A DNA stretch of 64,000 bases from Tritrichomonas musculus (Eukaryota > Parabasalia > Tritrichomonadida > Tritrichomonadidae), in NCBI GenBank assembly GCA_039105265.1, contig JAPFFF010000009.1, positions 4,774,001 through 4,838,000 on the forward strand. Reading direction: 5' to 3'. The notes beneath the pieces were generated by a model. It was not told where the DNA came from. It did no database searches and saw only the letters and a list, made by a program, of their open reading frames with translations. The number at the start of each line of letters is the position of its first letter. The stretch's first letter is position 1. This document shows positions 11,599 to 20,267 of this stretch, piece by piece. A program made the translations under genes and the position numbers.

Positions 11599-13147
11599 TT
11601 AGTTCAGATCATTTACCGACAAGCCTTCAGCTTCATTTAATATTAAAGGTGGAACATCTGATAAAGCTTTTCCATTTTTTATATCGCCGTTTTTCAAGTT
11701 TTTTAATACTTGACTTAAGTTTATATCGAAATCTTGCTCATTCATTGGCCGGCAATTTTCGTGTTCAAAAAGTTCAATTAAAGCCCTTTCACTGTTAAGC
11801 CAGTAGTTTTTTAATAAGTTTTCATCATTATAATTTGCATTATTGGTCATCACAAATTGGGATGATAAAGGTTCTTCAATATTAAAGGGAACGATACCTG
11901 ACTTTTTAAATCCACTTTCAATATTATGTATGTTTGAACTTTTTCTTAAAGAATTTATAAACGCTTTTATCAAAGAATCTCTTAGTTGATTAGCTGTTTG
12001 CTTGGCAATATCAATTCCATTCTGAAAAAAGAGTCAAATCGTTCTAAAATAAGCTCCTCTTTGAAATTTGTTTTTAGCGGTGCTGCCACGCTCACATCGA
12101 ATGCCTGAAGAAGATGTGAGGTGTGAGGTGGCAGCAAAACTAGATCAATATTAAACAAATATAGTATCAAACAAGCTGTAAAACTATATCGAGATGGATG
12201 TCCATCTACGATCAGAAGAATTCTGTCGTCTCTGATTTGGCTTGGTAAATTCTGACGGTAAATGGCCAGTTGGCAAATGAGAATTAAACAATAGTAAATA
12301 AAAGTATTTTTAGTACGCCAACCGGCCATTGTCCCACAAAAATAGCAAAGTACCGAGTATTGTTGGAGTTTTCTTAGAGTCTTCTTGTTTGGTAGTATGA
12401 TAACAGGATCGAAAATAACACTAGAAGCTGTGAAAGTGACACATCCTGTAAGATGTGGCACTTTTACAGCTTCTGGGATCAAAGGCAATCTTACTTTTTT
12501 AGCCAGTACTTTTAGACGCCTCTTCGCCGTCAACATCGTCTCATCCATGTTAAGGATGAGACGACTGTCTCTCTTTAAAACATGTTCATGAAGCAACATG
12601 TAAAAATAAATCACGGTAAAGTTACAGCTATGTCTTCGATCAAATTCAATTTGCTGTGGAGATGCAATTCGAAAATCGCTGTCTTTCACTATGTTATTTA
12701 GCCACGCCTTTGATGGAGGGTCGGTTGAAGTAAACATTATTGCTAATTCAGGACAATTTATGTAACTTAGTAAAATGTTAGCTCTTGAATATCTTTTTTT
12801 TTTAATTAATGCGCAAGTGAAATTCCGTACATCGCAGGGATGTAATTCGCATCATCAGATGCTCCACCGATTATTCCAAAGAAAATATCTGAATCATATT
12901 TGGGAAGATATTTTTTTCCTTGACCTTTCATTTTCGGTTCCCAAAAGTCAAGGCAAGAGGTTCTGGCAAGAGCATGAGTCAAAGCTGTGCGCCCACTAAG
13001 GCCAAACTGGAGAATCAATTCATTATATGTTGACTTTTGATACAATCTAGTATGGACAATTTGGAATTGAATAGGAGAAAGGTAACCTCTCTGGACTGAG
13101 GATTCGATTTCATCCATTATGGTTTTGATCAGATCTGGAACTTGCAT
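11599..13147 (-). pseudogene. pogo/Fot1-like DDE transposase, frameshifted
   Basis: Starts at the ATG at 13145-13147 (MQVPDLIKTIMDEI) with a helix-turn-helix-like N-terminus. A frameshift near 12820, in a run of ten A on the coding strand, moves to the frame of 12737-11982. That frame holds the catalytic core: LILNMDET (first Asp), LLIVDGHPSRYS (second Asp) and LPPHTSHLLQAFD (third Asp). This is the DDE_1 pattern of pogo, Fot1 and jerky-type transposases. A second frameshift near 12030 leads to the C-terminal frame (IDIAKQTANQLRDSLIKAF and on to 11599). With two frameshifts it cannot make full-length transposase. I did not find convincing terminal repeats around it. Confidence 0.75.
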
Positions 13148-13372
13148 TGTAAACAGTGAAGTGAAAATAACCAAAGTTGAATCAAACTTTTTGAATTCAT
13201 ATTTTTTTCGGTTTTTTTGAAAAAAATGCGGTTAAACGACGAAAACAATAGAAAATTCACCTTTTTTGTTATTCGTTATTGGTGAAATTTTATTTCAAAT
13301 TTTCTTGTACCAAATTGAATGATTGCTTTTTTATATTTTTCAAATTTCAATATTATTTCAATTAAGAAAATA

Positions 13373-14198
13373 CAGTTTTTTCAACAACGTTATGGAAAAA
13401 GTTGATATTCGTTATGGAAACTTTTTCTTAAAAACTTCTTTTCTAAGAAAAATTTGTATCTGTTATGGAAAAATATCACCAAACTTTTTCTGAGCAATTA
13501 TTTTTTATCGTTATGGAATTGTAAAGTTATCAATTTTTTATCGTTATGGATAAATATGGAAATTGAGATAAAGTGCAAAATTGAAAGCATTTTTTATTCA
13601 AAAAAGGTTTATACTCAATACAGCATTTTCTCGAACAATTAATTATAAATTCATGTTTATTTTCGTAATTAATGTTTCCTTATTCATGGTTTCTTATAAT
13701 AAATTATCGATTTACGGTAAAACTTGTAAATACAAAATACATAAAACTAATTAAGGAATATAATTTCAAATAATATCCTTTTCTAACATTAATCTGATAT
13801 GTGATTCCTTTTTTACCAGAAGAATGACTAACAAAAAAGTCTTTTGCAAGATAATTTTATAGAAAAAAAATGATTGAAATTATTTTTTCTATGCATTCCT
13901 TCTTGAATTTTTCATTTTTCACTATTTTTGCATGATATTCTTTTCACAAAGAAAAAATTGAGAAAATTAAGAGATTTTTTTCTGAGGAATTTCCATATTT
14001 TTCCATAACGATATATATCATTTTCTGAGTAAAAAAATTGATAACTTTACAATTCCATAACGATAAAAAATAATTGCTCAGAAAAAGTTTGGTGATATTT
14101 TTCCATAAAAGATACAAATTTTTCTTAGAAAAGAAGTTTTTAAGAAAAAGTTTCCATAACGAATATCAACTTTTTCCATAACGTTGTTGAAAAAACTG
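13373..14198. mobile_element. TA-flanked long-inverted-repeat element (mariner/pogo-type MITE)
   Basis: Both ends read inward as CAGTTTTTTCAACAACGTTA, and each end is flanked by TA (13371-13372; 14199-14200), the duplication of Tc1/mariner/pogo transposons. The arms (13373-13564 and 13988-14198) are nearly identical for about 190 bp; the right arm has a ~19-bp insertion. The motif CGTTATGGA recurs several times within each arm, a plausible set of transposase-binding subrepeats. No coding frame is present. A pogo-like transposase pseudogene lies beside it, but I cannot show that the two belong together. Confidence 0.7.
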
Positions 14199-14233
14199 TA
14201 TAAAAAAACGGTTATCCTGGAATAAAATTAAAA

Positions 14234-14778
14234 TTCTTGAAATAGGGGTTGCAACGATAGAAAAAAAAGACGATTTTTTTTCTTTAACCTATCTTTACAA
14301 AAAACATATAAATATATTACAAAAATAATACTTGTTATTTCCATATATTTATTTTTAAGAAATATCCATCAGCAGTGGAAATATCACTTTTGAATTTTCA
14401 CAAGGTTCGTTCGATTTTGAACCAATCGAAAAAAGTAAAAATATAAGATTTTCTGGTATTTTTATTATTTATTTTATATATTATTTATTTATAAAACATT
14501 ATTTTTGACCAACATTGATCAAAAATAGAGATATTTTTAATTCAAATTTCACAAATTTTTTGTTTGATATTTCGTTTCAAAAAAATCGAACGAACCTTGT
14601 GAAAATTCAAAAGTGATATTTCCACTGCTGATAGATATTTTAAAAAACTGAGTAATAATTTATATTTAGTATTAAGTATAAACGATATTTATTTATTTAT
14701 TTAATAAATCCATTAGATATTTTATTTTTCATTCAATTTTCTGACAAAATCCTATCGTTGTATCCCCTATTTCTTGAA
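14234..14778. repeat. Nested palindromic repeat (MITE-like)
   Basis: The outer arms match as inverted copies (TTCTTGAAATAGGGGTTGCA at 14234-14253 against CCTATCGTTG and CCCCTATTTC near 14751-14772). An inner, longer and nearly perfect pair lies at 14357-14416 and 14584-14641, around CAAGGTTCGTTCGATTTT. The whole is AT-rich and non-coding. Target duplications are not clear. Confidence 0.55.
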
Positions 14779-14889
14779 AAAAATAATAAACGTTATAATA
14801 GATATATTGATAAATGATAAAAGTATCATTCAAAAAATATCTATTATAACTATTATATCAATCAAATAAGTTCAAAAAATATGAGTGTT

Positions 14890-17265
14890 TCATGCCTCTT
14901 CGCCATCATCATATTCATCATCATCACCATCATTATCATCATCATCACTACTACCGTTATCATCATCATCATCATCACGTATTCGATTTTGAATGCATGC
15001 ATTTTTATTATAATGTAATGGAGTAACAACTTGATCAGCAACATTCATGCAATGATAAAAAATGTCACGACTTATTTTCCTTTTAATATGATTAGTATGC
15101 ATAAAGCCATAAAATAGGGATAAAAGTTCATTTAATTGATGATGAATATCAAACGTAGGGAGGAAATGTTCTATCCAACCAAGTAGCATACATTCAATAT
15201 AATATGGAGGTTTGACCATTATAGAATTGGTTGAATAAGGAAATTCTGTATCTTGAGTTATTTTTTTAAGTTCATATTTAAATATTAGTAGAAAGCTCCG
15301 TGAGAAATTAAGCTTATTCAAAAGTTGGTTTTCCTTTTTAATTTGATCGATTTTTTTTTGATTTATTTTTTCATTAGGATTTGGTAATCTATTGAGAAAA
15401 GAATCGCACTTTAGTTTTCCAGAGGAAGATTTATGAATATTAGTATTATTGTCATCATTGTCGTTATTATTATTATTGCTATTATTATCAGCGTCACTTT
15501 TATTATTATTACTATCGTTGTTGTTGTTATTAGTATCACCATCATCTGAAGTAAATGGTGAATAATAATCATTATATTCAAGATGTTTATCATCAAAAAT
15601 ATATAGTTCGTTATCTTGAATTTTGGCTAATCGAACTCCAAAATAATCTTTTTTCTTCTTTTTGTCTTTTTTCTCCACTTTTTTTTTCTTCGCTCCTTCT
15701 TCTTTCTTCTCCTCCTCTTCTTTCTTCTCCTTTTCGTTAAAAGGATCGGCTTTCATTATCTTTATTTCTTTTATCTGGAGTTCAGGATCAGATTTATAAT
15801 CAACAGTATAGAAATCAATTGTTTTCATTATTTCATTTATATCAAGTTCATCATTCATTGAATTTTGATCATGAATGAAATTTTGTTGAGCAATCCTGGA
15901 ATTCCAAAAATCAATATAAAAGCGAAGATAGTCTATTTTTTTTTTATGGCCTTTTCTTTTTTTTATATCAGCTTCGATGCCATATTCTCTAATAAAGCCT
16001 TCATCATTTCCATATACTCTTTTTTTTATATTGTTAATGTTAATTCCACTTAGTTTTGAAGCCATTAATGCTTCTATGATAAAAGCCCCCATAGTTGGAG
16101 AACCTGCGAATATTTTTTTTTTCGATTCTTTGATTCTAATGGATGAGAATGTTGAAGAAGAACCATTTACATGTGCGCTTGTAATTATATAATGATTTGG
16201 ATGCTCCTGGTAAACATTCATAAAATTAGGGTCAATTTCTTTGAGGTTGTGTAATATAGTCGGAAGTTGATTGTTTGCACATCCGAGATTTTTTGAAATA
16301 TCTTTGATTGTTTTCATTCCTTTGCTGATTATTTCATGAACGAAATTATAATTGGGAGGATATTCTTTATAATGTTCAAAAAATTCATTAATGATATCTG
16401 AAAAAGAAACCATATCAAATTCTGGAAAGTATCCAATTTCTTTTTTTTGTACTTTAGAAAGTAAAGATTTGAATAAATTTTTATCTTGACTACAATTGAA
16501 AACTGAATTAATTTTATCACTCAAGTTTGTTATTTCATCAAGGTTCTCAGAGTTTCCAAGTGGATAGAGAATTTTGGCAATTTTTGCAAGAAATATGATG
16601 TCTTTTAAAAGAATACTTCTGTCAGGTCTTCCAAGAACTTCACTGACTGCAAAATAATCACTTATTGCTTTGATCATTGATCCACTATTACAACTTTCAT
16701 TAAAGATAATTAGAGAATTATGTGGTATTTCTAAGAATGGAAAATAAAGTTGCAGATATGGTATCGAAGCAAAACTCCATTTATTTCCATGATCATACAA
16801 AAAGAGAAAGATTTTTGCATTTTTATTTCCTTTTAAACAATTTTTAATTGCATCATGCATATCAGAAGTTTTTTGAAAATAAATGAAGTTCATTTCAGAT
16901 TGTGAAACTTTTGTTGAGTATATATCATTATTACTAATGCCTAGTTGAGCGATAATTCTTTTAGAATTTAGAATTTGATTGATTTCAAAATCTTTTTTGG
17001 CTCCTTTTGCTAATATAGCTATGTGATCTTCACTTAATCTTAAATACTTAATGGCTAAACGTTTTATTAAGATAGCATAAGAAGTTAGAGAATAATTGGG
17101 ATATTTAGTAATTCCTTTTTCATTAATTGAATCGACATCCTTTAAAGAATAGTCACCAAGAATCACGAAGATGTAAGTATTATTTAAATCGCACATTCTT
17201 CTTAAGGGTGTAGTAGAAAAGTTTTTTTTCACAGGAAATTTGAATGAAACTTTTTTAAGTTTCAT
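14890..17265 (-). CDS. Divergent C13 (legumain/GPI8-like) cysteine-peptidase-fold protein
   Basis: 791 residues from a Met at 17265. Residues 28-200 have the caspase-like fold order of clan CD: a first strand (TYIFVILGDYS), the His motif FLFLYDHG (His159) and the Cys motif FNESCNSGSM (Cys192). Legumain and the GPI-transamidase catalytic subunit use the same DHG and E-[AS]-C-x-SGS signatures, so both catalytic residues are in place. There is no clear signal peptide or transmembrane segment, unlike secreted legumain. The C-terminal half is unusual: a Lys/Glu-rich block near 510-550, Asn/Asp runs near 580-620, and an Asp-rich tail. It could be an active peptidase or a regulatory relative. It is a host gene outside the Maverick. 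Confidence 0.6.
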   Translation of the reverse strand: MKLKKVSFKFPVKKNFSTTPLRRMCDLNNTYIFVILGDYSLKDVDSINEKGITKYPNYSLTSYAILIKRLAIKYLRLSEDHIAILAKGAKKDFEINQILNSKRIIAQLGISNNDIYSTKVSQSEMNFIYFQKTSDMHDAIKNCLKGNKNAKIFLFLYDHGNKWSFASIPYLQLYFPFLEIPHNSLIIFNESCNSGSMIKAISDYFAVSEVLGRPDRSILLKDIIFLAKIAKILYPLGNSENLDEITNLSDKINSVFNCSQDKNLFKSLLSKVQKKEIGYFPEFDMVSFSDIINEFFEHYKEYPPNYNFVHEIISKGMKTIKDISKNLGCANNQLPTILHNLKEIDPNFMNVYQEHPNHYIITSAHVNGSSSTFSSIRIKESKKKIFAGSPTMGAFIIEALMASKLSGININNIKKRVYGNDEGFIREYGIEADIKKRKGHKKKIDYLRFYIDFWNSRIAQQNFIHDQNSMNDELDINEIMKTIDFYTVDYKSDPELQIKEIKIMKADPFNEKEKKEEEEKKEEGAKKKKVEKKDKKKKKDYFGVRLAKIQDNELYIFDDKHLEYNDYYSPFTSDDGDTNNNNNDSNNNKSDADNNSNNNNNDNDDNNTNIHKSSSGKLKCDSFLNRLPNPNEKINQKKIDQIKKENQLLNKLNFSRSFLLIFKYELKKITQDTEFPYSTNSIMVKPPYYIECMLLGWIEHFLPTFDIHHQLNELLSLFYGFMHTNHIKRKISRDIFYHCMNVADQVVTPLHYNKNACIQNRIRDDDDDDNGSSDDDDNDGDDDEYDDGEEA

Positions 17266-17316
17266 TCAGAAAAAATAATCTAAATAAAATAAATTGAAAA
17301 AACAAATCACCCTTAA

Positions 17317-17683
17317 GAGTGGCGTCTACTTGTTGTTTTTTGAATAATAAAAAAGAGTTATCTAAAAATATTTTTGTTATTTTATGTTAATATTTTTATA
17401 TTATTTATATTTATATTTTAATTATTATTAAATTGATTAAATATTAAGATATTAATGTTTTTTAATAATAATTAAAATATAAATATAAAAAAACATTGAA
17501 TTTTTTTCAATTTGTCATTCAAATTTGAATTAGTATAAGAAAAACATTTATATCTCATGAGGATAATAAATAATTTTATTAAAAATTGTTATTTAGATGA
17601 TATGAAATTATTCAAAATTATATCTCTATTTAAATTATGTTGGAAGCATTTGGTGATTAAAAAACAGCAAATAGACGTCACCC
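17317..17683. mobile_element. Short TTAA-flanked inverted-repeat element
   Basis: Inverted ends of about 25 bp (GAGTGGCGTCTACTTGTTGT at left; GGGTGACGTCTATTTGCTGT read inward from the right) are each flanked by TTAA (17313-17316 and 17684-17687), the target duplication of piggyBac-like transposons. The 367-bp interior is AT-rich and non-coding. The ends differ at several positions, so it is old, and the assignment is tentative. Confidence 0.4.
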
Positions 17684-17687
17684 TTAA

Positions 17688-18534
17688 ATTCAAAAAAATT
17701 TGAATGAAACATAAATTCAAAAGGCAGCCCATTATTTTTTCTCTCAATTTTCGTGACAAAAAAATATTTATTTCAATTTAACAAAACTTTTATTATTTCT
17801 TTTCAATTTGATTGTTTCAACATCGATAATTATTGTAGTCATTTTATTATTTGAATACCGGATAAAAATTATTATTAAAAAAAGTTTGAGGTTATTTTTA
17901 TTTTTTAAACTTTTTTATATTTTAAATTTTTTAAATTTTTATAGGATGGGTGTTAAACTGGTTAAACATGTATACGTTTGTTCAAATGCTGTAAAATAAG
18001 TATACGAATGTTTGTTTTCTTCTTAAAATGTTCTGAACTCTTATAAAACGTATGATTTGATATAAAGTACCTCCCAAGACACATGTAACAATGTGCGAAG
18101 TCACTTTGGTGATGTAGCACTTGTTACTATTACTACTATTCCTGCTCTTGCAATGTAATATACATGTACAAATTCTTCAGATTAAAGGGCACTAAATCCT
18201 ATCTTGGTTTCAATTTTGATCAAAGTCAAGGCCTGAATATGGTTGAAATTTAAGAAATTGTAAATGATCGGGCTGAATTTGAAGTACTTCGAGAATTTAT
18301 GGAAAACTGAGTTCTCAATACTCGTTTCAATAGAGGTCGATTTCCCAATTCTAACGATCCCCTTTATGACGAAAGCGAAGAACAACAATAAAAAAGAAGA
18401 AACGATGGAAGAGGAAATTCCTGAAGAACCTTATAATATCAAAAAAGATCTAGATTGGAAAGCTTAAAAATAACTCTCAAGGTTAGGTTTTAGAGTAAAC
18501 CACTTAATTTAAAAACTTTTTGTATAGTATTTTT
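17688..18534. other. Spacer without recognisable gene
   Basis: AT-rich, becoming more balanced near 18060-18470. A 67-codon open frame (18264-18467, ending in a Lys/Glu-rich tail) has a stop just upstream and no recognisable domain. It may be a remnant, but I would not call it a gene. Confidence 0.4.
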
Positions 18535-18735
18535 AAACAGAGCCTCTCTCCCAGAGGCTAGTTATGTTCTGCTGACGAAACGGGTCCAGCTTATGTAGGT
18601 GAGCATAGGGAGTGAGACCAACGCCCTGACCCAGTGATAGCGTTGATAGAAAGCCTTAAACGATGATGGCCAATACCTGTCCATACGGGGAGGGATTCGG
18701 TGGTGGGTATGTTTGACTCGGGTTTTACACGAAGT
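18535..18735. other. GC-rich island of unknown nature
   Basis: About 200 bases at near-balanced composition inside very AT-rich DNA. It begins with a perfect hairpin (GCCTCT-CTCCC-AGAGGC, 18542-18558). A minus-strand frame of 63 codons crosses it but matches nothing I know. It could be a structured RNA, a piece of a retroelement, or a transferred fragment. Confidence 0.35.
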
Positions 18736-19312
18736 GCAAAAATCGTGGCAAATATATAACTACTAAATATAGTTTTAAACATAAATAATTGAGTTTAAAA
18801 AAGTTACGTTAATTAAAATGTGATGTAAAAAAAAGTAAAGATTAGGTTATATTTTATATATATATAGACAGAGGAGGGTGAACCAAAAAAACTTATTGAA
18901 AAAGTTTATTTTAAAAATAATGATATCTTCTTAAATAAAGAATAATACCTTTATTTTCTTAATTATTAAATTGTATTTAATTGTATTATAAATATAGTAT
19001 TTATTTAAATTTCTTAAATAAGATATTTTTTAAAATCTTTAAAATTATAATATTTTGAATGAAGTTAGTTAGTATATAAAAGTCATGATTTTAGACCTTC
19101 GGTCAAAAACCCTGACTTTTAACAAAATCACCGAGCCCTTACAAATGCCGACTTACAATTTCATTTATCAAGCATAACACAAAATTTAATGGTAAAAATG
19201 ACCTCCTAAACCAATAATTGCTCACAAATTAATTTTATACATAATAATTTATACTAATGCATAAAAGCGAATGCATAAATGCAAACCGAAAATAATTTTT
19301 AAAAAATTTTAA

Positions 19313-19447
19313 TAACCGTCCGCAGATTCCAACTAACGAATTAATTTTAATAACCGTCCGCAGATTCCAACTAACGAATTAATTTTAATAACCGTCCGCA
19401 GATTCCAACTAACGAATTAATTTTAATAACCGTCCGCAGATTCCGCA
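19313..19447. repeat. 38-bp tandem repeats in left TIR
   Basis: Three copies of a 38-bp unit plus a partial fourth (starts at 19313, 19351, 19389 and 19427), each opening with TAACCGTCCGCAGATTCC; a further variant of that core lies near 19508. They sit 246 bp from the element's end. Iteron-like repeats near a terminus may be protein-binding sites for replication or integration, which is inference. Confidence 0.85.
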
Positions 19448-19554
19448 AATAACCGTTATATATAAATTAGAATCTGCTAACCGCTGCGGAACATTGAAAT
19501 TAATAATAACCGTCCGCATATTCCGCAGATAACAAAAATTTTATAAAAATTTTT

Positions 19555-19645
19555 TCGAAAAAAATATTTTATAAATAAACGTTCTCCAAAAAAAATATTT
19601 TATAAATAAACGTTCTCCAAAAAAAAATATTTTATAAATATTTTT
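19555..19645. repeat. 29-33-bp tandem repeats in left TIR
   Basis: Repeats of an A-run, then TATTTTATAAATAAACG and TTCTCC, with two GTTCTCC copies here against three in the right TIR. A-run length differs between copies (7, 8 and 9), so this is the main source of TIR length difference. Confidence 0.75.
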
Positions 19646-19728
19646 ATATAACATTTCAATCAAAAATTTTATGTGATTTATTTTTATATATTTAATTTTT
19701 TATCACATATAAAATAGACATAAGAAAA

Positions 19729-20160
19729 ATGCCAATCCCACATTTCAATACAACCGAGTTTTTTATTAATGAAAACGAACTTATCATAAACAATAATGAA
19801 AACGAACCTATCATATATGAAGGAACTGATGGTTCCCGGGACTCCGTCCTAGGACCTCTAGGTCCCGCGACTACGTCGTTTTATGAAGCTTATACAGAAT
19901 ATAAACATATATTAGATGAATTGAATATTATTATAAATAATAAATGTGCTGAATGGAAATCTATGGTAATAAATCATTATAATAATGACGATATCATGAG
20001 TATAATAATTGAAGATGCTCAACGATATCAAAATATATTATCAGCATTCTATGATATAATTAATAGTAATAATTCTATTGATACTAATGACAAAGATGAA
20101 TTATTAGAAAATATAGCTGAATTAAATTTTGAATGTGAAGAATCTTTACAATATGATTAA
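19729..20160 (+). CDS. TIR-encoded 143-aa protein, left copy
   Basis: A complete frame lying wholly inside the left TIR, so the element carries it twice. The protein is acidic and Asn/Ile-rich, with a mostly helical second half (residues 55-140) and no recognised domain. Residues 29-48 (GTDGSRDSVLGPLGPATTSF) are encoded by a GC-rich chain of four miniature hairpins (19822-19873) that looks inserted into the gene in frame. It differs from the right copy only at residue 128 (Asn here, Tyr there). The ATG follows CATAAGAAAA, similar to the leader of the polymerase gene. Function unknown. Confidence 0.7.
   Translation: MPIPHFNTTEFFINENELIINNNENEPIIYEGTDGSRDSVLGPLGPATTSFYEAYTEYKHILDELNIIINNKCAEWKSMVINHYNNDDIMSIIIEDAQRYQNILSAFYDIINSNNSIDTNDKDELLENIAELNFECEESLQYD
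19822..19873. repeat. Chain of four mini-hairpins in the left TIR gene
   Basis: GGAAC-TGATG-GTTCC, GGGAC-TCC-GTCCT, AGGACC-TCTA-GGTCC and GCGAC-TAC-GTCGT follow one another within 52 bases, sharply GC-rich in an AT-rich gene and in frame with it. A reverse-complement copy lies in the right TIR gene. Confidence 0.8.
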
Positions 20161-20267
20161 ATGATTATAATATTTTTAAAATTAAAAATATTTTATAAAT
20201 ATTTTTTATATCACATTTCAATCAAAAAATTTTATGCATTATATTTTTTATAAAATATTTTTTTTAC

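Larger units (their letters stand above)
19067..20182. repeat. Maverick left terminal inverted repeat
   Basis: 1116 bp, matching the right end in reverse orientation up to 20182, where the copies diverge (AAAAT then T versus A). It contains two tandem-repeat blocks and the complete 143-codon gene. It is 24 bp shorter than the right copy because it has one fewer 29-bp unit and slightly longer A runs. Confidence 0.92.

Noticed and set aside
14862-15596. Met/Ile-rich minus-strand frames
   Set aside because: Shadows of the Asp/Asn-coding trinucleotide runs in the C13-like gene.
14890-17265. C13-like gene as the missing Maverick protease
   Set aside because: It lies outside the terminal repeats and belongs to a different peptidase clan fold from adenain/Ulp1.
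18264-18467. 67-codon open frame with Lys/Glu-rich tail
   Set aside because: Too short, no domain, stop just upstream; noted only as possible remnant.
18541-18600. CTGCTGACGAAAC resembling a hammerhead ribozyme core
   Set aside because: The conserved CUGANGA is not matched and there is no stem II between the two core halves, so the fold cannot form.
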